DNA of 64,000 bases, from assembly GCF_900105785.1 (NCBI RefSeq), contig NZ_LT629799.1, positions 2,604,001 through 2,668,000 on the forward strand, written 5' to 3'. The translations under genes were made by a program, and so were the position numbers. Source of the stretch: Microlunatus sagamiharensis. Lineage in GTDB: Bacteria; Actinomycetota; Actinomycetes; Propionibacteriales; Propionibacteriaceae. Under the pieces are notes generated by a model. The model ran no database searches. It saw nothing but the letters and a program-made list of their open reading frames with translations, and was not told the DNA's origin. Below are positions 1 to 7,774 of this stretch, in pieces (position 1 is the first letter of the stretch; each line of letters opens with the position of its first letter).

Positions 1-665
1 ACGCCCGCGGCGAGCACGAACATCGCGGCGACGACGGTGCGCCGGACGCGGCCCGGCAGGGCGCCGATGCGGGCGGCGGGGCCGACGAGGTCGGGCTCCT
101 CGTCATCGCCGGTGGTGGCGACCCGGACGAGGTAGAAGACGAAGACGCCGAGCAGCACGAGCCCGAGGAGCAGCGGGATCCGCCCGGTCGCCGGCACGAC
201 CAAGGCGAGCAGCGAGGCGAGGGCGAGGAACCCGATCTCGACGCGGTAGGCGGGGTCGAGCACGAGCGCGCGCACCGTGCGCCCCGTACGGCGGCGGGCG
301 ACGGCCAGCGACAGGATCACCACGACCGACCACCCCACGCCGAGGAGCAGGCGGTTGGAGCCGGTCATGTTGGCCGCCGCGAACTGCACGTACTCCGGGC
401 GCGACCCGGCCGTGTAGGCGAAGTACAGGTCGACCGCGTACTCGGGCAGCACCGCGATCACGGCGAGGACCGCGATGGCGAGCCCCCCGGCGATGTCCAC
501 CTCGGCCGCCTCGGCCGCCCAGGCCAGCACGAAGGAGGCCGCGACGACCGCGGCACCGAAGACGAGCAGCGCCAGCCCGGGGGCGAGCTCCACGTGCCCG
601 ACCCGAACGGCGACGGCCGGCAGGGCCACCGCCAGGCAGAGCAGGACGGGTCGGAGCGTGCGCAT
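1..665 (-). CDS. Na+/Ca2+-type (CaCA family) cation exchanger, 3' part missing
   Basis: An integral membrane protein read from an ATG at 665 down to the window edge, so about 221 N-terminal residues are present and the C-terminus is missing. The frame is almost all hydrophobic segments. It contains the alpha-repeat signature of cation/Ca2+ exchangers: an acidic 'PEYAVDL' segment followed by 'AANMTGSNRLLLG', where the N-x-x-GSN core normally lines the ion path. A short acidic loop follows near the edge. An in-frame GTG lies directly upstream (666-668). The gene is divergent from an ArsR-type regulator and shares a palindromic spacer with it, which suggests repression by that protein. The transported ion cannot be told from sequence. 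Confidence 0.75.
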   Translation of the reverse strand, partial: MRTLRPVLLCLAVALPAVAVRVGHVELAPGLALLVFGAAVVAASFVLAWAAEAAEVDIAGGLAIAVLAVIAVLPEYAVDLYFAYTAGSRPEYVQFAAANMTGSNRLLLGVGWSVVVILSLAVARRRTGRTVRALVLDPAYRVEIGFLALASLLALVVPATGRIPLLLGLVLLGVFVFYLVRVATTGDDEEPDLVGPAARIGALPGRVRRTVVAAMFVLAAG

Positions 666-688
666 CACGACGGTCAGCCTGCCAACGT

Positions 689-712
689 TTCGTCGTTCGC
701 GCAAATGACGAA
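689..712. promoter_or_regulatory. 24-bp palindrome, candidate ArsR-type operator
   Basis: TTCGTC (689-694) and GACGAA (707-712) are the ends of a dyad that is symmetrical at 10 of 12 base pairs, including a central GCGC. It sits in the 109-bp spacer between the divergent exchanger and the ArsR regulator, where an autoregulatory operator is expected. The assignment is inference from position and symmetry. Confidence 0.5.
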
Positions 713-774
713 CTGGAAGGTGACACGGACCACCCGGCCGTCCGCGGCCTCGCCGGTGGCCCTGCGCAGGCAGA

Positions 775-1149
775 ATGCGGGGCGTGACGCCGGAGCCGAC
801 GGACCAGCAGCTGGACGTGGCGGCGCGGACCTTCGCGCTGCTCTCCGCGCCGGTGCGACTGCACCTGGTCACCCTGGCCGCCGCGGGCGAGCACGACGTC
901 GGCACGCTGTCGGAGAAGGCCGGCGTGAGCATCGCGACGGCGAGCCAGCACCTGAGCAAGCTCCGGCTGGCCGGGCTGGTGAGCGCACGCCGCGACGGCC
1001 GGCGGCAGATCTACACCGTCGACGACCCGCACGTGCTGACGATGATCCACCAGATCTTCGACCACGTCGCGCCCGACGGAACCCTCGCCCCCGACCCGCC
1101 GTTCCCGTTGGCAGACCCCCGAGACCGGGAGCCGGGCCCACCGGCCTAG
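775..1149 (+). CDS. ArsR-family winged-helix transcriptional regulator
   Basis: A 124-residue protein with the typical ArsR/SmtB layout: a helix pair ending 'LLSAPVRLHLVTLL'-like, a recognition helix 'VSIATASQHLSKLRLAGLV' near residues 50-70, then a beta-wing 'ARRDGRRQIYTVDD'. The H-L-S-K-L core is the family hallmark. No Cys pair of the classical ELCVC metal site is visible, so the inducer may not be a heavy metal, or the site may differ. The start is the ATG at 775; an in-frame GTG at 784 is also possible. It is divergent from the cation exchanger, and a 24-bp palindrome between them suggests that it controls both. Confidence 0.85.
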   Translation: MRGVTPEPTDQQLDVAARTFALLSAPVRLHLVTLAAAGEHDVGTLSEKAGVSIATASQHLSKLRLAGLVSARRDGRRQIYTVDDPHVLTMIHQIFDHVAPDGTLAPDPPFPLADPRDREPGPPA

Positions 1150-1328
1150 GTCGGGACCCGGCCTGGTGCTACGACCTTGGTCCACTGCCGTCGGGCCCTG
1201 CCGCTGACCTAGCGTCGCCGTCGAGGGCGGCGTACGGCGCGGTGCGCCCGGCGACGGTCCTCCGCAGGAAGACTGGAGGGGCGGCGCCGCCGGTCCCCGC
1301 ACCCCTGACAGACAGAAGGAACCGCCTG

Positions 1329-1748
1329 ATGAGCACCACCACCTCGAACGCCCGTCCCACGAGCGGGAGCACCACGTCCGCCGGCCCGCTGCTCCTGGCG
1401 CTGAAGGTCTTCGCCGCGCTCGCGGTGGTCGCCGTGCTGTGGCAGTTCGTCACCGCGGGGCAGCTGCTGCCCCGCGGCTCCGAGGGCGCGGAGACCGGCC
1501 ACGCAGCCGGCGCCATCGTCCTGCACGTCGTCAGCGGGCTGGCCGCCATCGCCGCCGTCGTGCTGTGGCGCCAGCGCGTCGTGAGCCTCGCGCTGGCCGC
1601 GCTGGCCGTCGTCGTGTTCGCCTTCGGCTTCCTGCAGGCAGCGCTGGGCGGCTACAGCTCGCTCTACGTCCACATCCCCGGCGCGATGCTGCTGACCGCC
1701 GGGGTGGTCTGGCTGCTGGTCGCCGCGGTCCGCTCCCGCCGGGCCTGA
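1329..1748 (+). CDS. Small four-helix membrane protein (DUF6220-like)
   Basis: A 139-residue protein starting at an ATG preceded by AGAAGGA (1314-1320). After a Ser/Thr-rich cytoplasmic head of about 20 residues come four hydrophobic segments, roughly residues 20-42, 60-80, 84-105 and 112-134, and a basic tail 'RSRRA'. Size and layout resemble the uncharacterised DUF6220 family, but this is recognition by outline only. The gene stands alone between ArsR and pdtaR, and no function can be given. Confidence 0.7.
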   Translation: MSTTTSNARPTSGSTTSAGPLLLALKVFAALAVVAVLWQFVTAGQLLPRGSEGAETGHAAGAIVLHVVSGLAAIAAVVLWRQRVVSLALAALAVVVFAFGFLQAALGGYSSLYVHIPGAMLLTAGVVWLLVAAVRSRRA

Positions 1749-1767
1749 GCCCGGACCGTCGGGGGCG

Positions 1768-2388
1768 CTACTTCTTCTTCGCGCCCCCGGCGCCGTGCTC
1801 GATGACGCCCTCGGCGACCTCGCGCATCGACTTGCGCAGGTCCATGGCCGTCTTCTGGATCCAGCGGAACGCCTCGGGCTCGCTCAGCCCGAGCCCGGTC
1901 TGGAGCATGCCCTTGGCCCGGTCGACCGCCTTGCGGGACTCGAGCCGCTCCGTCAGGTCGCTGACCTCGGCCTCGACGGCGCTGATCTCGGCGAACCGGG
2001 CCCGCGCGATCTCGATCGCCGGGATCAGGTCGGCCTTGCCGAAGGGCTTCACCACGTACGCCATCGCCCCGGCCGCCCGCGCCCGGTCGACCAGCTCGCG
2101 CTGGCTGAACGCGGTCAGCATCACCACGGGGGCGATGCGCTCCGTCGCGATCTTCTCGGCCGCGCTGATGCCGTCGAGCTTGGGCATCTTGACGTCCATG
2201 ACCACCAGGTCGGGACGCAGCTCGGTGGTCAGCTCGACCGCGGCCTCGCCGTCGCCGGCCTGGCCGACGACGTCGTAGCCCTCCTCCGTCAGCATCTCGA
2301 CGAGGTCGAGACGGATGAGCGCCTCGTCCTCGGCCACGACGACACGGGTGGGTGCGGTCTCCGACGCTGGAGTGTCTGCGCTCGTCAC
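1768..2388 (-). CDS. pdtaR: ANTAR-domain response regulator PdtaR
   Basis: A 206-residue protein, the same length as M. tuberculosis PdtaR (Rv1626) and collinear with it. An N-terminal CheY-like receiver carries 'AEDEALIRLDLVEML', the phospho-acceptor Asp in 'LVVMDVKMP', and the Lys of 'YVVKPF'. A C-terminal ANTAR RNA-binding domain follows, with 'RLESRKAVDRAKGMLQ' and 'FRWIQKTAMDLRKSM'. Proteins of this family are phosphorylated by the kinase PdtaS and act by binding hairpins in mRNA leaders to prevent termination. The frame is open far upstream, but the GTG at 2388 matches the family N-terminus, and the longer version would run across the tRNA gene. PdtaS is not in this window. Confidence 0.92.
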   Translation of the reverse strand: MTSADTPASETAPTRVVVAEDEALIRLDLVEMLTEEGYDVVGQAGDGEAAVELTTELRPDLVVMDVKMPKLDGISAAEKIATERIAPVVMLTAFSQRELVDRARAAGAMAYVVKPFGKADLIPAIEIARARFAEISAVEAEVSDLTERLESRKAVDRAKGMLQTGLGLSEPEAFRWIQKTAMDLRKSMREVAEGVIEHGAGGAKKK

Positions 2389-2517
2389 GCCGAACACTCT
2401 ATCGATCCTGTGTAACGAACGGGGTCCTCGACCACCGCGGTCGGTCGCGCGGACCGGAAGCGCGCGGGAGGGCGTGTGGGACACTGGCGCCGCCCCGCGG
2501 CGCTGACGGTGGGGCGT

Positions 2518-2600
2518 GCCGGGGTGGCGGAAAGGCATACGCGGACGGCTCAAACCCGTCTGTCCGAAAGGACTTGGGGGTTCGAATCCCCTCCCCGGCA
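2518..2600 (+). tRNA. tRNA-Leu (anticodon CAA)
   Basis: The acceptor stem GCCGGGG (2518-2524) pairs with CCCCGGC (2593-2599), followed by discriminator A at 2600. The anticodon arm GACGG-CTCAAAC-CCGTC gives anticodon CAA. The long class II variable arm TGTCCGAAAGGACTT and the T loop TTCGAAT are present. CCA is not encoded. The gene is divergent from pdtaR. No integrase or attachment-site duplication is seen next to it. Confidence 0.95.
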
Positions 2601-2901
2601 CTGGTTCTGCGGTCTGGCCCCGCTACGAGGGCTCGACGGCGCGCGGCGCCTCGTCCCGCCCTCGCCGCTGTGCTCCGCACGCTCCGCACGGCGGCAAACG
2701 CCCGACCCACCCGGACGAGGCGCCGGACGCCGCCGAGCCCTCTCCGCTCCTTCTCCGCCGGCCGACCGGGCGGGCGGCTTAGGCTCCCCCGCCCTCTCGG
2801 ACTCCGACGACGGGTTGCTCCCGGGGTCTCGCGCAGAGCGCGCCTGCGGCCGATCTCCCGCGCTCCTCCCCGGACCACCGCTCGGACCGGTTCTGGCTCC
2901 T

Positions 2902-2965
2902 TGCACCCGGTGTCGCTCCTCGCACCGGGCAGACCCGGTGCGAGGAGCGGTAGAGGGTGCGAGGA
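2902..2965. repeat. Palindromic intergenic repeat, copy 1
   Basis: Perfect 16-bp arms (2914-2929 and 2934-2949, CGCTCCTCGCACCGGG and its complement) enclose a CAGA tetraloop. An outer TGCACCC/GGGTGC pair extends the structure. The same 64-bp block recurs 192 bp downstream. It lies in the 568-bp gene-free stretch between tRNA-Leu and the oxidase gene, where I see no convincing coding sequence. Confidence 0.85.
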
Positions 2966-3093
2966 CTGCGCTGCGCGATGCCCGGTCCCGTGGGGCGGTG
3001 CCCGCCGCCTCCCGCCCGGCAGCAGTCAGCTCGCTCCCCTGACCCGAACGCCGCTCGGAACGCTTCCCGCTCCCCGCACCCCTTCTCGGGCCC

Positions 3094-3157
3094 TGCACCC
3101 CTTGTCGCTCCTCGCACCGGGCAGACCAGGTGCGAGGAGCGGCAGAGGGTGCGAGGA
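3094..3157. repeat. Palindromic intergenic repeat, copy 2
   Basis: Second copy of the hairpin block. The arms are 3106-3121 and 3126-3141, with one mismatch and the same CAGA loop and outer TGCACCC/GGGTGC extension. It ends just after the stop codon of the minus-strand oxidase gene, so it may also act as that gene's transcription terminator. Confidence 0.85.
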
Positions 3158-3168
3158 GCTCGGGTGCC

Positions 3169-4338
3169 TCAGGCGGGGAGGCGGAGGGAGGGTCTCGTGG
3201 GGTCGAAGAGGGCGATGTCGTGGGCCGTACGGCCGTCGATCGTCAGGTCGGCGAGGATCTCGCCCATCACGGGGACGAACTTGAAGCCGTGGCCGGAGCA
3301 GACCGAGGCGACGACGACCTCGGGGTGCTCGGGGAGGGCGCCGACGACGAAGTCGTGGTCGGGCGAGGTCGTGTAGAGGCAGGTCATCGCCTTGACCAGC
3401 GGCCCGGTCAGGTGCGGGAAGAGCCCGCGGGCGCGGGCGCGGGTGGCCTCGGTCTCCGCCTCGGTCGTCTGCCGGTCGACGGCGTCGGGGTCCGTGCGCT
3501 GGAAGGTGTTGAAGAAGGCGAGCTTGAGCCCGCCGGCGGGGCCGTCGACCATCGGGAAGCCGTAGATGTCGCGGTTGTGGTCGGTCTCCTCGATGTAGAC
3601 CGGCAGGTCGCGCCAGGCCTCGTACGGCACGGTCGAGAAGTCCGGCGTGAACCAGCACACGACCTGCCGCTCCACCCGCAGGTCGAGGCCGAGGTCGGCG
3701 AGCATGCCCGGCGCCCAGGCGCCGGTGGCGACCACGAGCCGGTCGGCGCCGTACGTGCCGGCGTCGGTGGTCACCTCGACCCCGCCGCCCGGGGTGGAGC
3801 GCCAGGAGCGGACGGGCTCGTCGTAGCGGAGCTCGGCGCCGTGGCGCACGGCCAGGTCGAGGTTGGCGAGGATCGACTCCTCGGGGCGGACGTAGCCGGC
3901 GTTCTCCTCGAAGAGCCCGAGCGCGTGGTCGGCCGGGTCCATCGCCGGGAAGCGCTCGCGGATGGCGGCGGCGTCCAGCACCTCGTGCGCGAGCCCGTAC
4001 GCCTCGGCCGAGCGCTTGGCGCCGGCGAAGATCTTCGAGTCCGGGTCGCCGACGTAGATCCCGCCGCACAGCGTCAGCAGGTCGCGGCCGCTGTCGGCCT
4101 CCAGCTGGCGCCAGCCCTCGTACGCGCGCCGCAGCAGCGGGACGTACGCCGGCCCCTCGAAGTAGGACTGCCGCACGATGCGCGTCTCGCCGTGCCCCGA
4201 GCCCTGGTCGTGGGCGGGCCAGAAGCGCTCGAGGCCGAGCACCGACAGGCCGCGGGCAGCGAGCTGGTGGGCGGCGGCGGAGCCCATCGAGCCGAGGCCG
4301 GCGACGATCACGTCGACGTGGCGGGCGGCGGCGTTCAC
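3169..4338 (-). CDS. Monomeric sarcosine / N-methyl amino acid oxidase (SolA/MSOX family)
   Basis: A 389-residue FAD enzyme that oxidatively demethylates N-methyl amino acids in this family. The dinucleotide-binding site 'VAGLGSMGS' is at residues 12-20. Cys320 lies in 'TCLYTTSPDHDF', the position of the covalent flavin cysteine in sarcosine and N-methyltryptophan oxidases. 'CSGHGFKF' (347-354) matches the family's SGHGFKF segment. The GTG start overlaps the stop of the upstream racemase-family gene by 4 nt, so the two are translationally coupled. Context (racemase-like enzyme, pyrroline carboxylate reductase-like enzyme, OYE demethylase nearby) makes an N-methylated proline derivative a plausible substrate. 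That is inference; sarcosine or N-methyltryptophan are alternatives. Confidence 0.85.
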   Translation of the reverse strand: MNAAARHVDVIVAGLGSMGSAAAHQLAARGLSVLGLERFWPAHDQGSGHGETRIVRQSYFEGPAYVPLLRRAYEGWRQLEADSGRDLLTLCGGIYVGDPDSKIFAGAKRSAEAYGLAHEVLDAAAIRERFPAMDPADHALGLFEENAGYVRPEESILANLDLAVRHGAELRYDEPVRSWRSTPGGGVEVTTDAGTYGADRLVVATGAWAPGMLADLGLDLRVERQVVCWFTPDFSTVPYEAWRDLPVYIEETDHNRDIYGFPMVDGPAGGLKLAFFNTFQRTDPDAVDRQTTEAETEATRARARGLFPHLTGPLVKAMTCLYTTSPDHDFVVGALPEHPEVVVASVCSGHGFKFVPVMGEILADLTIDGRTAHDIALFDPTRPSLRLPA

Positions 4339-5423
4339 GGGCGGGCTCTTTCGGCGGCGGCGACCAGGCGGGCCGCGAGCGGCGACGGTGGGGCGGCACC
4401 CCACGTGTCGGCGAGGGCGTAGCCCGCGGGGAACGGGTCGGTGGGGTCGACGCCGACCTGGCAGAGCTGGGTGATCCAGGCCTGACCGGCGACGCTCGGC
4501 ACGACGGCGGGGACACCGCCGACGCTGGTGAGCGACTCGATCCGGCTGTCGAAGCGCGAGCCGATGATCGAGGTGTGGACGAAGTCCTCGCCCGCGCCGA
4601 TCTCGCCACGGGCGTGCATGACGGCGAGGCGGGCCGAGGTGCCGGTGCCGCAGGGCGAGCGGTCGAGCCGGCCGGGGCTGACGACGACCGCGTTCGCCGC
4701 GGTCAGGAGGCCGTCCGCGCCGCGCGAGACCGGCCCGGTCCACTCGAAGTTCGTGATGCCGGGGAAGTCGGGGTTCTCGGGGTGCACCGCGTCGAGCTGC
4801 TCGGCCGCGGCGAGCTTGATCACCTCGCCGACCACGCAGAGGTCGCGGCCCTCGTCGGGCGTGATGCCGAAGCCCAGCAAGGCGGCGTCGAGGAGCACGT
4901 ACGCCATCCCGCCCCAGGCGACGTCGACCGTGACGGTGCCGAGGCCGGGGACCTCGACCGGCGCGGCGAGGTGGTAGACGAAGGCGGGCTGGTTCGTGAA
5001 CCGCACCGAGGTGACCTTGCCGTCGGCGCAGGTGCACTCGACGCGGATCAGCCCCGCGGCCGACTCGAGCGTCAGGTGGGTGACGGGCTCGACCATCGGC
5101 AGCATCCCGGTCTCCAGCAGCGCGGTCGTCACGCAGATGGTGTTGCTGCCCGACATCACCGGGTACTCGGTTGACTCGGCGATGACGTAGCCGAGCTGCG
5201 CCTCCGGGTGCCGCGTCGGGAGCACGAAGTCGGCGCTGTTGATCACGTTGCCGCGCGGCTCCTGCAGCAGCCGCAGGCGCAGCTCGTCGCGGTGCTCGGT
5301 GAGGTACGCCCGCTTGTCGAGCATCGTCTCGCCGGGCACGTCGCCGAGACCGCCCGTCACCACCCGCGCGTTCTCACCGCCGCAGTGCACGTCGACCACG
5401 TTCAGCACCTGGCTCCAGCGCAT
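4335..5423 (-). CDS. Proline racemase-superfamily enzyme (4-hydroxyproline epimerase-like)
   Basis: A 362-residue member of the proline racemase superfamily. The first catalytic position is Ser91 in 'VMSGSNTIC' and the second is Cys258 in 'DRSPCGTGT'. Classical proline racemases and 4-hydroxyproline epimerases have Cys/Cys, and trans-3-hydroxyproline dehydratases have Cys/Thr. Ser/Cys enzymes also exist and are mostly tied to epimerisation. Its stop overlaps the start of the SolA-like oxidase (GTGA). A second Ser/Cys homologue lies in the hydroxyproline operon 11 kb away; the two differ widely in sequence, so they probably have different substrates. The gene is divergent from a CynX-type transporter. 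Confidence 0.85.
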   Translation of the reverse strand: MRWSQVLNVVDVHCGGENARVVTGGLGDVPGETMLDKRAYLTEHRDELRLRLLQEPRGNVINSADFVLPTRHPEAQLGYVIAESTEYPVMSGSNTICVTTALLETGMLPMVEPVTHLTLESAAGLIRVECTCADGKVTSVRFTNQPAFVYHLAAPVEVPGLGTVTVDVAWGGMAYVLLDAALLGFGITPDEGRDLCVVGEVIKLAAAEQLDAVHPENPDFPGITNFEWTGPVSRGADGLLTAANAVVVSPGRLDRSPCGTGTSARLAVMHARGEIGAGEDFVHTSIIGSRFDSRIESLTSVGGVPAVVPSVAGQAWITQLCQVGVDPTDPFPAGYALADTWGAAPPSPLAARLVAAAERARP

Positions 5424-5509
5424 GGACCCCTCCTCGTGGGCACGTCCGTCCCGTCACCCGGGCCGGACGCTACCGGCCTCCGCCCCGATCTGGGGTGGAG
5501 GATGCAGCG

Positions 5510-6733
5510 GTGACCACGGCCGCCCCTGCCCCGACCCGCGGCCTGTCGGCCCTCGCGCTGGGCCTGAGCCTGCTCGTCGTGGCCGCGAACCTGCGCCCCA
5601 CGCTCACCGCCCTCGGCCCCGTGCTCGGCCTCGTCGCGACCGACACCGGCCTGAGCCCGTCCACGCTCGGGCTGCTGGGATCGGTGCCGCTGCTGGCCTT
5701 CGCCGGGGTGTCGCCCTTCGTGCAGCTGCTGAGCCGCCGCTGGGGCCCGGACCGGACGGTCTTCACCGCGACGGCGGTGATGCTCGCCGCCACGGTGGTC
5801 CGCTCGCTCCCCGGCCAGAGCGTCACCCTCTGGGCCGGCACCATCGCCCTCGGCGCCGGCATCGCGGTCTGCAACGTCCTCGTCCCGGCCCTGGTCAAGC
5901 GCGACTTCCCGCGCGAGGTGCCCCTGATGACGGGCGCGTACACGGCGACGCTCAGTCTGTCCGCCGCCCTGGCCTCCGGCCTCGCGCTGCCCATCGGCGA
6001 GCGCGGCGGCTGGCGCGTCGGGATCGGGGTCTGGGCCGTCGTCGGCGTGCTGGCCCTGCTCGCCTGGCTCCCCCGCCTGCGGAGCCACGAGCGCGACCTG
6101 CCCGTGCCGGTCGGAGCCGCGCTGCCGGGTGCCGGGCCGGTCCCGGCCGCCCGCGGCAACCGCTCGATGTGGCGCTCGCCCCTGGCCTGGCAGGTGACCG
6201 CCTTCATGGGGACGCAGGCGATCTTCTTCTACCTGCTCGTCACCTGGCTGCCGAGCATCGAGGTGTCGCGCGGGGTCGACCCGGTCCACGCGGGCTGGCA
6301 CCTCTTCCTCTTCCAGGCCACCGGCATCGTCGGCGGGCTCGTGGTGTCGCTGGCCATGCGCGGGCGCCGCGACCACCGCCTCGCCGGCGCCGGCCTCAGC
6401 GCCGGCATGGCGGTCTCGATGCTCGGCCTGCTGCTGCTGCCGTCGCTCGACCTCCTCTGGCTCGTCGTCGCCGGGCTGAGCAGCGGGGCCTCCCTGGTCG
6501 TGGCCCTCTCGCTCGTCGCCGAGCGCAGCCGGACCACGCGCGACGCGGCCAGGCTCTCGGGGATGGTGCAGAGCATCGGCTACCTGCTCGGGATCATCGG
6601 CCCGATCGGCGCCGGGGCGCTGTTCGAGGCCACGGGCTCGTGGGCCCCGGTGCTCTTCGGCGTCGTCGTCGTCAACCTCGTCCAGCTCGTCGTGTCGCTC
6701 CTCGCGGGCCGGGACGCGTACGTGGAAGTCTGA
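5510..6733 (+). CDS. MFS transporter, CynX/NimT (cyanate permease) family
   Basis: A 407-residue, 12-helix major facilitator protein. It has the CynX-like opening 'LVVAANLRPTLTALGPVLG', a short cytoplasmic loop around residues 200-225 between the two six-helix halves, and 'GMVQSIGYLLGIIGPIGAG' near the end. I chose the GTG at 5510 because GGAGG (5497-5501) lies 8 nt upstream; a GTG at 5495 is in frame too. It is followed after 5 nt by an ornithine-cyclodeaminase-family gene and is divergent from the racemase/oxidase pair. This suggests uptake of the amino acid derivative those enzymes use rather than cyanate. Confidence 0.85.
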   Translation: MTTAAPAPTRGLSALALGLSLLVVAANLRPTLTALGPVLGLVATDTGLSPSTLGLLGSVPLLAFAGVSPFVQLLSRRWGPDRTVFTATAVMLAATVVRSLPGQSVTLWAGTIALGAGIAVCNVLVPALVKRDFPREVPLMTGAYTATLSLSAALASGLALPIGERGGWRVGIGVWAVVGVLALLAWLPRLRSHERDLPVPVGAALPGAGPVPAARGNRSMWRSPLAWQVTAFMGTQAIFFYLLVTWLPSIEVSRGVDPVHAGWHLFLFQATGIVGGLVVSLAMRGRRDHRLAGAGLSAGMAVSMLGLLLLPSLDLLWLVVAGLSSGASLVVALSLVAERSRTTRDAARLSGMVQSIGYLLGIIGPIGAGALFEATGSWAPVLFGVVVVNLVQLVVSLLAGRDAYVEV

Positions 6734-6738
6734 CGCCC

Positions 6739-7677
6739 GTGACGCTGCCCCACCTCGACGAAGCCGCCGTCCTCGCGCTCGGGCCGCGGGGTGCGGCCGA
6801 CGCCCTGGAGCGGGCGCTGCGCGACGGTCTCGACCCCTCTGCGGGCGCACCGCGGACGTTCATGGACGTGCCCGCCGGCGAGCTGATCATCATGCCGGCC
6901 GCCGGGCCGCGGCACGTCGGCACCAAGCTCGTCGGCGTCGCCCCGCGCAACGCCGAGCGCGGCCTCCCCCGCATCGGCGCGGTCTACGTCCTCTTCGACG
7001 CGCGGACCATGCAGCCGGTGGCCACCCTCGACGGGACCGCGCTCACGACCCTGCGCACCCCGGCCACGAGCGTCGTCGGGCTGCGGCCGTGGCTGCGCGC
7101 TCGGTCGGCCGACGGGTCGGTGACCCGCGTCGTCGTGTTCGGCGCGGGCCCGCAGGGCGTGGGCCACGTCGACGCGCTCGCCGCCGAGGTGGCGCTGGGC
7201 GACGTCACCGTCGTCGTCCGCCACCCCGACGCGGTCACGCTGCCCCGGACGGGCGCCGCGGCGGGTGCCGGGCTCCTGGCGGCCGACGACCCGCGGGTCC
7301 CGGACGCCCTGCGCACGGCGGACGTGGTCGTCTGCGCCACCACCGCACGGACGCCGGTGTTCGACTCGAGCCTGCTCGGTGCGGGCACGCTCGTCGCCGC
7401 GGTGGGGTCGCACGAGGCGGAGGCGGCCGAGGTGGACGTGGCCTTCGTACGCTCCGCGACGGTCGTGGTCGAGGACGTCGCGACGGCGCTGCGCGAGTGC
7501 GGCGACGTGGTCCAGGCCGTCGACGTCGGCGCCGTCGTCGAGCGCGACCTGGTGCCCCTGAGCCGGGTCGCCCGCGGCGAGGCACCGGTCGGTCCGGGCC
7601 GGGTCCTGTTCAAGGGCAGCGGGATGGCCTGGCAGGACCTGGTCGTCGCCGAGGCCGTCCTGGATGCGGAGCACTGA
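6739..7677 (+). CDS. Ornithine cyclodeaminase / mu-crystallin family protein (probable pyrroline-2-carboxylate reductase)
   Basis: A 312-residue NAD(P)-binding protein. Family marks are 'VGTKLVGVAPRN' (substrate Lys), 'DGTALTTLRTPATS', the Rossmann motif 'VVFGAGPQGVGH' around residue 130, and 'LVAAVGSH' after it. Members act as ornithine cyclodeaminase, alanine dehydrogenase, or delta1-pyrroline-2-carboxylate reductase. Next to a racemase-family enzyme and close to a hydroxyproline operon, the last is the likeliest. The GTG start is 5 nt after the transporter stop, so the two genes are co-transcribed. Confidence 0.82.
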   Translation: MTLPHLDEAAVLALGPRGAADALERALRDGLDPSAGAPRTFMDVPAGELIIMPAAGPRHVGTKLVGVAPRNAERGLPRIGAVYVLFDARTMQPVATLDGTALTTLRTPATSVVGLRPWLRARSADGSVTRVVVFGAGPQGVGHVDALAAEVALGDVTVVVRHPDAVTLPRTGAAAGAGLLAADDPRVPDALRTADVVVCATTARTPVFDSSLLGAGTLVAAVGSHEAEAAEVDVAFVRSATVVVEDVATALRECGDVVQAVDVGAVVERDLVPLSRVARGEAPVGPGRVLFKGSGMAWQDLVVAEAVLDAEH

Positions 7678-7708
7678 GCCGGTAGCGCGAGCATTGCCCT
7701 CCTGCTGA

Positions 7709-7719
7709 TTGTCTGACAA
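7709..7719. promoter_or_regulatory. TTGTCTGACAA palindrome, candidate GntR/FCD operator
   Basis: A perfect 11-bp dyad upstream of the aminotransferase start. The same sequence, extended to 17 bp, sits directly upstream of the GntR/FCD regulator that heads the hydroxyproline operon. The shared core suggests one regulator for both loci. Confidence 0.6.
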
Positions 7720-7774
7720 CCTTGCTCCGAGCCCGGGTGCGACCGCGCCGGCACCGAGGTCGAGGATGGACGAC

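Noticed and set aside
2518-2600. tRNA-Leu as an integration site for a mobile element
   Set aside because: No integrase gene or duplicated tRNA 3' end is found, and the AT-richer island lies 25 kb away.
5402-6850. Minus-strand frame opposite the CynX-type transporter
   Set aside because: No motifs and strongly biased residues; a mirror of the real gene.
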